Below are positions 29,201 to 44,200 of a stretch of DNA of 64,000 nucleotides, piece after piece. The position numbers and the translations under genes are program-made. The notes beneath the pieces are model-generated. The model was not told where the DNA came from. It was given only the letters and a program-made list of their open reading frames with translations, and did not search any database. Source of the DNA: Liolophura sinensis (lineage: Eukaryota > Mollusca > Polyplacophora > Chitonida > Chitonidae); NCBI RefSeq assembly GCF_032854445.1, contig NC_088305.1, positions 21,490,955 to 21,554,954 of the forward strand. Reading direction: 5' to 3'. Each line of letters opens with the position of its first letter. Positions within the stretch are counted from its first letter, which is position 1.

Positions 29201-32200
29201 GGCTTGTTTGTGTAAACTCAGAACCTACGTCCAACATTCCGGTTTCCCAATTGTCAAGCGGAACTATATTGTTCGCTACCTTCTGGGAAGAAGAGTTCTA
29301 CCGGAAATGTACAGACTGCACTTCGGCGGTTTCCGACGGCAATTCTCCCTTCAACACTCAAGACTTCAGGACTAGTTCTTAGGCACACAGTCCCTAGTGG
29401 ATTTTGGCGCTGACTTAATTTATGATTTATCAACTTGAGGTACATATTAAAATTTTTTACGGCTTGAACTTGCAAGGAAATGCATACCCTTTTCAATGGT
29501 ATTTGATTGATATTTAAATTTTCTTCTCCTATAGTATTCAGGATGCCTATTCGCTAACAAGTGTTAAATTGTAAATCTTAAAAGAGTCTTTTACTAGTGG
29601 ATAGTTGTATTGTGTAATAAGACATAGATACATGCAGCAGCATGGTTCAAAATTACCATTGGCTTGTCAGACATGTCCGGAAAAAAAAATGGTCTTGTCC
29701 ATCAAAACTTATGTGCAGCATGGACAACTGTCCGGTTATATGTTTGACGATGAAAATTTGCACATACATGAAAATATGCTATTTTGATCATTTTCCCAAG
29801 TGTTCAAGTGGATTTATAGCGGCGCCTTTTATTCGTAAGAAAAAGTCAAATTACTTCAAAACATTGCTTTGTTGGAAAATCGCATTTCCATACAATGTAC
29901 CAGACTTTCTGTACGAGACTTTCTTTGTTGCAAAAATAGATTACCCTGTTCCTGTGGCTTTTCATTGAGCAAAGAGACGCAAGGCGCATATATCGCAACG
30001 TGAAATTCACAGGGACAGAAGTGCGACTCTAGAAATATGGTAGTCACTGGGAGCGAAACGAAAAATATTGAACGCTCAAAACGACCGACTAACTTAAAAT
30101 CAGGTATACCAAGCAGTCAACTAGTGGATCAGTATCTGACCCAAGCAATGAAGCTATCCAACAACAACGTCAGCCACAACGTGATGATATTTCAAGGATG
30201 ACTGGAAGCGATGTATTGCACCACATTTGAAAATTACAGTGACTGCAAATTACCCCCCCACCCCCACCCTGGTCAGTTATTAAAACAGATACCATGAAAA
30301 AATAAGTACACAGTGCATTTAATCATATTTTGGCCAACAGTTCAATGGGGAGAAATTTTGTCCTGTGAGTTACAAAAATGTCCGATAACGTTTAGGGATC
30401 AACTGGACAATTGTCCTGCTGGCTTTTCCTCTAATTTCTATCCCTGAGCAGGGCTTGAAATCAATACCAGTCTACCTGCCACAAACAAGCATAAATTGTA
30501 TGGCTTAGCCATAGCTGAAGTAATGGCTGTCCTGGGGCATGTGCTTTTGTAAAGTTCAGTTCATATTTCTACAGTTGGGACAAGTTTTCACAGGTAAAGG
30601 GAGTCGTTTGTGATGGAAGGTGTGGTTATTGTTCTGTTGTGGTCCTCCTGGTGTAAGGTGTGGTGAACCACCTAGTGAAAATTGTGAAGGTCTCCCTGGT
30701 GGCCCTACCTGGTGGGAGGTGCGGTGGTCCCCCTGGTGGAAGGTGTGTTCTGTTGTGGTCCTCCTGGTGTAAGGTGTGGTGGTCCCCCTGCTGTAGGGTG
30801 TGGTGATTCCCCTGGTGGGAGGTGTGCACATTTATGGTCCCCCTCATGGAAGGTGTGGTGGTCCCCCTCGTGGAAGGTGTGGTTATTCCCCTGGTGGGAG
30901 GTGTGCACTGTTGTGGTCCCCCTCATGGAAGGTGTGGTGGTCTCCATGGTGGAAGGTGTGGTTATTCCCATGGTGGAAGGTGTGGTTATTCCCCTGGTAG
31001 GAGGTGTGCACTGTTATGGTCCCCCTCATGGCAGGTGTGGTGGTCTCCGTGGTGGAAGGTGTGGTGGCCCCCCCCCCCCCCTGTTGGGAGATGTGGTGGT
31101 TCCTTGGTGAGAGCTGCATAACATGATTGCGAGGTTGACATGCTTGTCTTTCAAGATATAGGGCACACAAGGTGTTTGGTCAATGCCAGCCTCAGACAGG
31201 GAATCCTCAAGATTTCCCCGCTTCCACTGTTCTTCAGGGGCCACTTTAACAAAGACTTGTACGATATTACACATATAAGACAGTGGTACCTTAATAGTGA
31301 TGCACAAATGGTCGTATGACAAATGTAGGATACATAAATGTCGTACGCCATTTTGTAAAAGTGGCCCCAGACCTTTGTGACTTTTTTCGGACAATATAGT
31401 ATGGCTGCATGGAAGCAAAGTGCCCAAAGTAAACCACCAAGCTTTGGCAAGTTATTTTGGCGATCTTGGTCAAAGGAAAGTGGTACCTAGCAAAGTTTAT
31501 GTGAGACTACACATGTAGAGCATCGATGGTGTTGATCCAGTGTCTGATCGACTAGCAAGTCCGTTTTGCTACTCTCATGCTCCTAGTACCATTATTCATA
31601 AATATTTTCACCTGTGAAAGAGCAAATTTCATTGTGAGTTATGTACGTTTTGAATTGATTTTAGAGGGAAAGCAACAACGATTGTGTACGGCATAAAACA
31701 ACAATCAAATAACCAAATAAATCAAACCATGTTTTGTCTTGACATGAGCCTTTTTTCATAGATACATTTTCACATGTTAGCAGCAGGCACGGTTGGAGGC
31801 TTTCATCATATTTCACAAAATCTGTTTTTCTCAGTTTCCTCGTAGCCAATATATGTGTTTTCCACCATAATGCTGGTTACCGCTGTATATTGTAGCGAAA
31901 TTCTTGAGTAAGGCGCAAAACTCCAATGAAAATGAATAGGTAAATGATGTACATGTTCACCTGGGGGCATGATATGGTCAGTCAGCGTTTATACTCAATT
32001 TTTTACTTGTTTTGGCTTCTATGTATTTTAGGGGTACTGTCAATGGCAGCTGGTGCAGGAAAAAAATGTCGAGGAAGCTGGCGAGTAACGAGGTGGCAAG
32101 TGATTCTCTACTGTCTCCGTGGGAAAAGTGGCTGGTAGAGAAAGCCCAGGAGGACAGACAGCTCAAACAGGAAGCACTGGCGAAGAAACGAGAGGAGAAA

Positions 32201-35200
32201 AGACAGCAAGAAATCCAAGAGGAAGAGAAACAGGCAGCTTTGCTCAAAGCCAAGCTTAAACAAGAGGAATGGCTGAGAAAGAAAAACTATGAAAGTAAAC
32301 TTAGAATGAAACTTGAAAAGCAACGACTCGATGCCAAGAAAGACATAGAGGAGTCCAAGAAGAAACAAATTGAAGAGAAGTCGGAGGAAAAGTTTAAAGA
32401 ATGGCAGCTGAAGAAGAGGCAAGAGGAGAGACTGAGGAAAAGAATGGAAAAGGAGAAGAAGGAAGAAGAGGAGAGGAAACGAAGAGAGAGGAAAGAGATG
32501 GCAGATAAGAAGTTTGCGGAATGGTGCAAACAGGCTGAGAATCGCCCCAAGTCCTCCCAGAGCTGCCACGGGGACAGAGGTCAGTGTAACACTCTTCATG
32601 TCATTATGTTGATTTTTTTTGAGCACAGAGATCCATGCGAGGGAATTTCTGTCAGCAACCTGTGTATGGTTGTGGGTTTCCTCCAGACTGTGCCCGGTTT
32701 CCACCCATCATAATGCTGGGCGACATAGTATAAGTGAAATATTCTTAAGTACGGCATAAAACACCAATCAAATATATATATAAATGAAACAGAGATGATG
32801 AAAATATGTCTGGTGAACGTAGCCCAATCGTAGCCCTGAACCACAAATACCCTGGCTGTGCATCTGCAGCTAGGCTATTTAAATGAGTAAACGTGACGTC
32901 ACCTGGATCACCTTGATATTTGAGACGTGCTGAAGGTTTGTCAAGACGAAGTTTCAATAAACTTTTATTAGGTTGAAAAAAAATCCCAAAAAAAATTATT
33001 GCCTATTTAAGATCCTGTACTTTTTGACCGGTAGTTTTCAGTGGACATGAACATTAGCCGTCGTATAAATGAAATATTCTTGAGTATGGCGCAAAAAAAA
33101 AAAAAACAATCAAATAAATTAATTCTGGGCGGAGAAATCCAGAGTAAAACCAGAATCGTAAATGACAACTCTTCAGACCAAAGAGCCAGTAAGGGTCACA
33201 TAAAAATGTCGTGTACAGTATATTGAAAGGTTGGTAATCCATGGCAGATTTAAGAAAGCAGGTTAAACACCTGAACAAACTTCAGTGGTTTGAAGAATGT
33301 ACATGTATATCTATGTATTCATGCGCCTCTGAATATTGCTGTAAACATGTGCCCCGGCCTTACGTGGGAAGGTCTGTCAGCAACCGGCAGATGGTCGTGG
33401 GTTTCCCCCCGGACTTTGCCTGGTTTCCATCCACTATAATGTTGGCCGCCGTCGAATAAGTGAAATATTCTTGAGTACGGTGTAAAATACCAATCAAATA
33501 AATAAATATATATAAAGGTGTACCAAGTCTGAACATGGAAGATAGGGATGAGAATGGAAGTTCTATATTAAACTGAAAAACAACAATGAAATGGAGAAAT
33601 TATTTTATGTTTTTGGGGGATTTTTTTGTTTGTGGTATATGTACAGTGAGTTTTGGAAATCCTGTGAATACATCTAAAACAGGTATTGGACGATTCAATG
33701 GTGAATGTCATTAACAACACATGATATATGATAAACTTTTCTTTACTACATGTGGTTTATAAATAGGTTACAAACTTTACAAACAGTACCCTTTATCCGT
33801 AAAGCTAGGGTAACTGGTTTAACAGAGAAGAACATGTGGGTTTTTAATAGGAAACGTACTTGATTAAAGTATATAAGCTCAAAGACTCAAAGATCACTGA
33901 ATTGTGTACAGGCAGCTTTTTAAATTTGCATAATCAGTTTGTGATTTAAAACAAATTTGTTTGCTGCTGTAAATCAGTTACCAATCACTCTGTGTATATT
34001 TTAATACTAGAAGGCAGTAAGGCTGAACCATATAACTGATAAATGTTACTACAGTTTCATCCTTTGAACATATTGGAAAGACAACTCGTTAAATACTGAT
34101 GCTAAGGTGAATACTATCACAGACAAATGTAACCGTGATTCAAAATACAGCTGTTACCCTGAAAAAGATAGGCAAATGTAAAGATTGGACGTATACCATG
34201 TTGAACGGTAATAAAGCAGTTTTCCACTCTTCATTTCAAACAATGTGTGAAGTAATGGTGACATTTCATGTTTCTGCGGCATCCTCTTTTTCATTTGTCT
34301 CCTCAGTATGGTCATTGTTGTCAGCATCTTTTTCAGTGTTATCATTGTCTTTTTCGTTACTGTTGTCATCGTCATCATCATCGTCGTCATCATCATGGGT
34401 TTCATCTCTCAACTTGATTATCTCCCCTTTATCCTCTTTGTAATCACTAGGTGTCTTTCCTTTCTGTTTTTGAAATGCAAAAAGTTTAAAAAAATATTTG
34501 TGTTCATTCCAACAGTAATAAAATGTAATTCAACAATTCCAAAAATATTATAGTTAGATGACACAAAATTTATGTTTGCTCTTCATACACTTGTTTATCA
34601 CTTGTGATGCACTTGTTTATCACTTGTGGTCATCCTCATCATTTTAAAACTATTACTTACATAAAACATTTGTTCGGCTTTCATTTGTAGTTTCCTTCTT
34701 TAACATAACTGCATACTATGAAAACTCTATTAAAAGTCAAGTACAAATACATGTATGTCTATGATCAGAAAGTTCTTTTAGATTTTGATTTATAAATTAT
34801 CTTAGTTTTACAAGAAGTTTTTATATTTTTGTATTACATTAGCTTTAGCCTGTATGTGTGTTTAACTTACCACATCTTTGACGGTCAGATCTGCACCATG
34901 TTCTACCAAGAGGTCAAACAGGTCATCTGACAGGGCAGCTGCGTAATGGAGCGGAGTTCTGTTCAGCTGAAATGAGAGGAAGATACTTTTACATACATGT
35001 ATTTATACTGTTGAAACATTTTTTAAGATCATTGATATTTTACCTCAGGGATCCATATAGCAATTGAAAGAGCTGTAGATTTCCTTACCTTAGACAGGTA
35101 AGTTAGGACAGTGTGGCTTTATTGTTAAGCAGTTTTAAACTTCATATTTGGTCTTCATGTACTATGGATTATGCTTATTGAGTTTTGACACAGGTACAAG

Positions 35201-38200
35201 TAGGTGTGGAATCAGCTGATTGGGAGAACTTGAGCCCACTGACCCAACTATGAGTATTTCACGTCAGTAAATTTGTGCATTTGTTGTGAAAATTCATTGT
35301 TGGTGATTGTGTACTTGGAATCAAGATAACCCTGTATTAAGGAACAAACAGTGTCTTGTACAGTACGTGTGATTCGCAAGGTTTTAATAAAACCCTCTAA
35401 ATTTGACACGACATACCAAGCAATCTATCAGCCCACATTAAATACGCAAGCAAAGCAGCGTATTATGGCTCAGGAACTGTCACTGATCCACTCCCAGTAC
35501 TTCCAAGACCCTAGTCCCGACACAGAATTTAGAACTTCGGACAACAGCCCTCGCATCATATCGTAGTATAGAGTTTGAACTTTCTCAAAAAGGCATCTCA
35601 ATTTATAGATAAGATACAATGTAGCCGCTGTGAATCTTTAACCTTTTTAAACTTCTAAGAACTTTTTTTAGTGGAATTTATGCATATAATTATTATGAAA
35701 ATGATTTGTGGCTGCGACTGATGATACAAACTTCATAAAACTGCGCAAATGATTTCTCTACCCACAGTTCTGTCAGAATGTTTCAAAATACTGGTCGCAG
35801 AAAAAGTTTCATAGGTTGAAGAATTAGGGTAGCTGCTAACTGACTTACATTGTCCCTGGCTTTGACACTGACGGGAAACGTCTGGGTGATGTACTCTGTG
35901 ACCTCAGGGTGATCATACAGCACCGCGTTGTGCAGAGCGGTCCGACCCTTGTTGTCCTTGGCCAGGACGAACCGTTTCCTGTCGAGTGTCTGTCTCACAT
36001 CACGCTCTACCCCTGATTTCACAGCTTTGGCTACCTCCGTCACTTTGGTCTATGGCAGAATAAGGGATGAAAAAAAAACACCTGCTTTTCATCTGAACAC
36101 TTCACAATTTTCTTCTTGATGTGTAAAAATTGTGTCAATCACCATTTGGTTGAAATAGAATTTACTGTGTAGTGTTAGTTGTCATCTGGTTGATATTTTG
36201 TACACAGATGTATGTAAGAGAAGAGCTCCAAAGTCAGAACAGATTGATGTCTAACCTGGAACTATCTCCAGAATTTGGACAGACCTGGGAAATTGCACAT
36301 TTGTGATCAGTTGTCCAATTTGGACTGCATAACCACCACCACCACCCCACCCCCACTATCCTTTTCTTGTCATGCCTCCACTTTATTAAAGCCAATTTAC
36401 ATACAATTTTCATCCAGACTTGCTTGTTTATGCTCATATTTGATTTTTACCATGAATTACCATTTTGATCTGGAGTTTAAACTTAATTCTAAGCAATATT
36501 TTACTCAGAGCATTACACAGGAAGAAACGTTGGGGGTACAGCTGCTCAAACATAGGACAAATCTTATTTTGAACTCAGAAAGCTTTGCTTTGCTGTGACA
36601 CACCTGTAACTGTGGGATTGCGCTGATAAAGTTCGTGACCTCCTCGGGTAAACCCTCTGTGCTGACCTTGCTCAGAATGAGTGGGAATTTGTCGTAACCT
36701 TCCAACAACAGCCGCTCTAGTTCTGCCAGCTTTTCTCCCTCCAACATGTTAGCTATGTAGTTGTCTGAAAATTAATGTCCGGGACAAGAGAAATATTGAA
36801 TGCACCTTGCTGTTGTAAAGGGATTTCTGTTTATCTTCATTTGAACCAATATTGTGCGCAAAGGTTAATACAATGTTAGTAATATGTACATGTATTTATT
36901 ATGTAGGAAAATGGAATGTAACCCAGTTCATCTACTGGATACATTGGTTTATAATATACATGTAGCTCTGTACACAAATTTGAGTTTGCGCAATTTTTGT
37001 GGATAAAAACGATATATGTACATGTATTTACCTTTAAATTTGAGGGTACTCAAAACTGTCAGTCCACAGTCATGAGGTCTTGACATGTTGTTCTTTAATG
37101 CAATGCTTTGTGTTGATACTTTTTACATGTTAGAAGCATGGTAATTAATCTGCATTAATTCTGGCATGTTGGCAATATTTCAGTGATTCAGTCATATTGA
37201 CAGTGATTCAGTCATATTGACAATATTTCAGTGATTCAGTCATATTTACAATATTTCAGTGATTCAGTCATATTGACAGTATTTCAGTGATTCAGTCATG
37301 TTGACAATATTTCAGTGATTCAGTCATATTGGCATTAGTCAGTGTGCAGTCATATTGACAATATTTCAGTGATTCAGTCATATTGACAGTATTTCAGTGA
37401 TTCAGTCATATTGACAGTGTTTCAGTGATGCAGTCATATTGACAATATTTCAGTGATTCAGTCATATTGACAATATTTCAGTGATTCAGTCATATTGACA
37501 GTGTTTCAGTGATGCAGTCATATTGACAATATTTCAGTGATTCAATCATATTGACAATATTTAAGTGATTCAGTCATATGGACAATATTTCAGCAGTTAA
37601 GTCGTATTGACAATATTTCAGTGATTCAGTCATATTGACAGTATTTCAGTGATTCAGTCATATTGACAGTGTTTCAGTGATGCAGTCATATTGACAATAT
37701 TTCAGTGATTCAGTCATATTGACAGTATTTCAGTGATTCAGTCATATTGACAGTGTTTCAGTGATTCAATCATATTGACAATATTTCAGTGATTCAGTCA
37801 TATTGACAATATTTCAGTGATTCAGTCATATTGACAGTATTTCAGTGATTCAGTCATATTGACAGTGTTTCAGTGATGCAGTCATATTGACAATATTTCA
37901 GTGATTCAGTCATATTGACAATATTTCAGTGATTCAGTCATATTGACAGTGTTTCAGTGATGCAGTCATATTGACAATATTTCAGTGATTCAATCATATT
38001 GACAATATTTAAGTGATTCAGTCATATGGACAATATTTCAGCAGTTAAGTCGTATTGACAATATTTCAGTGATTCAGTCATATTGACAGTATTTCAGTGA
38101 TTCAGTCATATTGACAGTGTTTCAGTGATGCAGTCATATTGACAATATTTCAGTGATGCAGTCATATTGACAGTATTTCAGTGATTCAGTCATATTGACA

Positions 38201-41200
38201 GTGTTTCAGTGATGCAGTCATATTGACAATATTTCAGTGATTCAGTCATATTGACAATATTTCAGTGATTCAGTCATATTGACAGTATTTCAGTGATTCA
38301 GTCATATTGACAGTGTTTCAGTGATGCAGTCATATTGACAATATTTCAGTGATTCAGTCATATTGACAATATTTCAGTGATTCAGTCATATTGACAGTGT
38401 TTCAGTGATGCAGTCATATTGACAATATTTCAGTGATTCAATCATATTGACAATATTTAAGTGATTCAGTCATATGGACAATATTTCAGCAGTTAAGTCG
38501 TATTGACAATATTTCAGTGATTCATTCATATGGGCAATATTTCAGTGATTCAGTAATATTGACAATATTTCAGTGATTCATTCATATGGGCAATATTTCA
38601 GTGATTCAGTCATATTGACAGTGTTTCAGTGATTCAGTCATATGGACAATATTTCAGTGATCCAGTCATGTTGACAATATTTCAGTGATTCAGTCATATT
38701 GGCATTAATCAGTGTGCAGTCATATTGACAAAAATTCAGTGATTCAGTCATATTGACATTATTTCAATGATTCAGTCATATTGACAATATTTCAGTGATT
38801 CAGTCATATGGGCAATATTTCGGTGATTCAGTCATATTGACAGTATTTCAGTGATTCAGTCATATTGACAATATTTCAGTGATTCAGTCATATTGACAAT
38901 ATTTCAGTGATTCAGTCATATTGACAATATTTAAGTGATTCAGTCATATTGACAGTATTTCAGTGATTCAATCATATTGACAATATTTAAGTGATTCAGT
39001 CATATGGACAATATTTCAGCAGTTAAGTCGTATTGACAATATTTCAGTGATTCATTCATATGGGCAATATTTCAGTGATTCAGTAATATTGACAATATTT
39101 CAGTGATTCATTCATATGGGCAATATTTCAGTGATTCAGTCATATTGACAGTGTTTCAGTGATTCAGTCATATGGACAATATTTCAGTGATCCAGTCATG
39201 TTGACAATATTTCAGTGATTCAGTCATATTGGCATTAGTCTGTGCAGTCATATTGACAATATTTCAATGATTCAGTCATATTGACAGTATTTCAATGATT
39301 CGGTCATATTGACAGTATTTCAGTGATTCAGTCATATTGACAATATTTTAGTGATTCAGCCATATTGACAATATTTCAATGATTCAGTGATATTGACAAT
39401 ATTTTAATGATTCAGTCATATTGACAGTTTTTCAGTGATTCATTCATATTGACAGTATTCAGTGATTCAGTCATATTTACAATATTTCAGTGATTCAGTC
39501 ATATTGACAATATTTCAGTGATTCAGTCATATGGGCAATATTTCAGTGATTCAGTCATATTGACAATATTTCAGTGATTCAGTCATATTGACAGTATTTC
39601 AATGATTCAGTCATATTGACAGTGTTTCAGTGATTCAGTCATATTGACAATATTTTAGCCTTATCCATGGAGACTTTTGTGTTGGACGAATGGTAGTATG
39701 ATCGAGATCCTGTTACCAAGAATTTCCACATTCTGATCAAGCCCTTTCTCTTCTGCGATGTCTCTTGGAGTCCTGTAATGTTCGTCTCTGTCAGCCAGAC
39801 TGAAGCCTGAGTTTAGCAGGGCCAGAAGGTCACTTCCTGGAACCGTTACAAATCATGTCCAGGACAAACAAAGAAGCATGCGGCATACTGCTTTTTGTTA
39901 AGTAAAGAAATTCTGGAACACTTTCGTGCCAAGTTAAGATGTTCATATCATGTGAAGTTTAGACATATCCTGAATACTGCCAGAAAGTCAGTTAAAGGTA
40001 GAAAGTTTTAGTAACCATATTACACAGCCAGAGCAGATAAATATGTTATGATCCCAAGGCCATCCATACATAAATCTTTGTTTATAATAGGCATAACTTG
40101 GCCTCTTCTAGCGGTATTCTGTTTTCTGGATATAGTGAAAGAGACAGGGATTTTCAAGAAATTTATGCTAAGACAAAAAAAACTTGCATTAAAATGCCAA
40201 TATAAACTTTAGTGCGAGTAGTGGCCCAATATTTGAATGATCAATCAGGTAATGCCGCAACAAGAAATTTTTTACTGTTGGCCTGAATCTTACCTTCCTG
40301 TCAGCTAGGCGATGAAGTTCAGACTGTCCAGTCTCGTCCTTGTCTTTCATACTGCCTTCAATTTCCCCTGTCTCCTCCATCACTGTAGGTAGGTCAGGGG
40401 CCTGCGATAAGATGGCCTCTTTAGCCCTGCATTGAATAAAACCAGCAAAAAAAATAGATTAGCCGTTTAACTTTTTGGGTTGATTTTGTTACTTTTTAAT
40501 TCATAGCTATATGCAAATGTACCACATATATGTACAGGTATCTACATGTAAAGTTGTGATTCTGTGATGTTGGGACATCTCTGATAGAATTACATGGTAC
40601 AAAATACTTGGGTGCTCTAATAGAGATTTAAGACTACGTTCATTTTAGGCATCAAAGTGGAGGTTCTTGAACACTGTCAGTAAGAATGGGCATGATGAGG
40701 TGTAATTTTCTTGCAGTTATCTCTGTTATCATCTTTAATGTGGAATATGTGATAATCAATCGTTGCAGTGATTACAAAATTACAAAATTGAAATGAATAC
40801 TGATCTAAGCTTCATAGGAGTTAAAAAGTGCAGAGTTATGTACATGTAACTTTGCCTAAATGATTCCCAATCCCCAGGTGAGATAGCTGGTTCCCAATCC
40901 TCAGGTGAGATAACCGATTGCCAATCCCCAGGTGAGATAACTGCTATATGCCCCAAAGAATCCTGGTTTACCACATATCAAGGACAAATTCGCAATACGT
41001 GCAACATCCCCCAAGAAATCCATGTTGTCATGGCGTCAGCTGACCCCTCATTAAATGAATGCCCTATGTAAGAAGATAAGATGTCAAAAAATGGGATTGA
41101 GTGACCAACAGACAAAAAAAATTGACTTCTGTATAGAGATGCTTTATAATCGCAGCTCAGACTCCAGCAGGTTTTTATTGAAGCAACCTGAGGCTTCCAG

Positions 41201-44200
41201 ACTCACCTGTTCTGCTGCTCCTCCAACTCCAGCCTCTTCCTCTCCTCTTCTTCTCGCTCCTCTCTCTCTCTCCTCGCCTCCTCCTCCCTGATAGCACGCT
41301 CCTCTTCCATACGTTTCTGTTTCCTCAGCCTTTCATTCTCACGTTCGTTCACTTCATCCTGAAGCTTCTGTTGTAATTCCCTCTCCTGGCGGAACACAGA
41401 AAATAAACAACGATGCGAGCTTTTTGAAGGAATTTTGAAGTAGGGTCCATTCCACAGAGCAATTCCTCCTAAATCCTCAACCTGTTTGACATTATTGGAG
41501 GTAGAGGAACGGAATTTTCTGTAAAGTTCATACACCTTTGTGCCCCTACCTGAGCAACACATGTTTTATAGTCTTCAGAAATGTATGAACTATATTACAG
41601 TCTTCAAAAATGTATAAACTGTATTATAGTCTTCAGAAAACGTATAAACTATATTTTCAAAGTGCAACTAAATTTGTTGTGTCCTTTAGTAGAGTGTGTG
41701 TACATGTTGAACATCTTATATGTGGCATATATGATGAACACATGTTGCTCTTAACTGCCTTCCTGCAGTATGTTTTTGTAATTTGAGATAGTCTGTATAG
41801 CTCAACAGATTCTGTCCTTTATACATGTAGGGCAGGGACTTGTTTACTCGTCAGAGGTGTTTTAATATGGAAATCATTTCTGGACTCCCTTTTACCTTTT
41901 GTTCGAATTCCATGTTGGCACGAAATTTATACAGGAAGTGGGCAAGGTATTCTATAGGATCCCACGGTCGCCGCTCTGCGATCTCAGCCAGGGCAAGGGT
42001 CAGGGCAGACCCCAGGTTGTCAGCCAGGTACTGGCCTTCATAGTTGTTCGGTCTTTTGTAGGGCTTTCTCTCGTGCTTAGGTATAGGTTTGTCATTTAGG
42101 TCATGCTCTAGGAGGTTAGGTGATAACTTGTCAGCATTTTCTGAAAAATCAACATGATCTGTCTTAGCACAGAAAGTTATTGATTAGCATTCAGTAGCTA
42201 CATGTTGATATCTATAGTGGAGATGAAAGCATAAAAATGATGTAAATTTCAGATGAAGGTTATTTCCTTTGAACAGATGAAGTTGAGATGAGTGACATAT
42301 ATTACTCACTAAGTTTGGCATATATTAAAATATATTTTGGGTGGGCGGGGGGGTGTTTTTGATTTTACTTTAGAGAAAAAAGGAGCTTTGAAAGTAACAT
42401 TTGTGTGGATATTTGGGACCACCTTTTAGTATATATATCATTTTTGTATGATAATGAGGATGCGATGCAGTTGTGAGGTTAGCAAAATGAAGGTCATGAA
42501 AAAAAACCATGAAAACACCTTCCTAACATGGACTAAATGGACAAAATTTTAGGTCCAGTACAATATTTATAGACATTATTTTTTCTTAGTTTTTTAGTTC
42601 TGAGAATCTGAATTTTTCTGTACCTTTTACAGTTGGTTCAGTTGTGACATCAGCTGTAGCTTCTGTGGCTTCCAGTTCGTTTTGAACCTCCGTTTGACCT
42701 TGAGATGTATCACCTTCTTGCTGTTTCACTCTCTCTGTGACTGGGGCCTTTTGGAGGATTCTCAGCACCCTTTGCTGAACTTTGTTCACATCCAGAAGTT
42801 CTGGGTTTTCCTTGTATTCCATTGCTGTGTGACCTTGCTGGAAAACCAGAAAGAGAATTTTACATATCGATTCATGTATGTGCAAACTTGAAGAACTGCT
42901 TCTGAAGAACAAAATTTTGCTAGAAATTTCCTTGTGTTGAAATTTTAGGTAGTTTCATTTGTTGCTGTCTATACATGTACTTGTACAGAACAAAGAAAGT
43001 ATGATAAATATTTTTTGTCGATATCAGATCAGAACATAGATTCACAGGATGGTTCCCACTTTGTACACAAAGACGCAAATTGGGCTAATTGTGGATAAAA
43101 ATTTGCCTTCAACATGGCACTTTGGAGGGCACATCATCTGGTAAATGGACAATGCATTAACCTGGATAACACCCTGCATTTTAGATTATTGCACATATGT
43201 CAGGTTTAAGAGCCATCTTTCACAGTCATGACAGCACTGCTGTGTGTTGAGCTGTTCTATAGTTTCCATTCATCAGAGCAGGGTCCTGTCCACAAAGTTT
43301 CCATAAGGTAGTTGATTGTAACAAGCTTGTCTCTGTACAGTATGTCTTTCTTATGGTAGTTGCAATGGACTTGGCCCAACATGGCTTTGCAGAACAGGTG
43401 CCGATTGTTTAAACGTGTGTTAAAAGTTAAGCCTGGCTTAAACCTTAATACAAGTCTTGGCCAAATACAAAAGTAATTGGACTGTAATCCAGACTAAACT
43501 AAATACCAAGCGTAACCGTCAATACACTGTTGAATAATTGGACCCAGGGCATTGTCTTCCAAGTACCTCATCTGTGGTATCCACAGCACCAGCATCCAGT
43601 AAAGCCTGGTAGATCTGACCTTCATCTTTCCAGGATGCGGCATAGTGGAGTGCAACTCTCCCAAGCTGAAGTGAAAGTAGAACTATTGATTATAATGTTA
43701 CTGTTTTTACTGTTCAGGGCAAAACCGAATACTTTCATTTAAATGGCTGGCAATTCCTTCAGAATATTCTGCCTGTATCATACATGTATTAATTGGTTTT
43801 AAATGCCAAGGTCAAATTCCAGAACGGTTTGTTGAAGTTGAATCTTACCAGTAAGGCAACATAACATGTGTCTTTATTACATGTACATGTATATGTTTTC
43901 AAGATTCATATAACCATATGAATGAATGATAGATTTATGTAACCACATGAATAAATGATAGATTTATGTAATCATATGAATGAATGAATGAATGATAGAT
44001 TTTTTTAACCACATGAATAAATGATAGATTTGTGTAACCATATGAATTACTGAATGATAGATTTATGTAACCATCTGACTTAACGCAACCTTTCCAGCCA
44101 TGTTGTGAAGCATGTACCCATAATAATACCCACTTATGGAATGTATTCATGTGTAGCAGGGGCATGTATTTAGTGCAGAGAATTTCTTACCATGTTTTGA

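Larger units (their letters stand above)
32580..34265 (+). other. 5' part of the last CCDC34 intron
   Basis: Holds three SINE copies within 900 bp (32,645; 33,052; 33,348), then AT-rich sequence. Downstream of 33.6 kb it may also carry the 3' UTR of the antisense ankyrin gene. No AATAAA was seen on the minus strand, but ATTAAA variants occur near 34,000 and 33,845. Confidence 0.5.

Noticed and set aside
30556..31121. Gly/Pro- and His/Thr-rich frames on both strands
   Set aside because: The 24-bp repeat is a multiple of three, so both strands stay open. Composition follows the DNA repeat.
32108..32704. Leu/Phe-rich minus-strand frame of 198 codons resembling a membrane protein
   Set aside because: Shadow of the Lys/Glu coiled coil of CCDC34 on the other strand.
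37165..39655. CRISPR-like regular spacing
   Set aside because: Units are contiguous tandem copies without unique spacers, and the genome is eukaryotic. The same holds for the 58-bp and 88-bp arrays.
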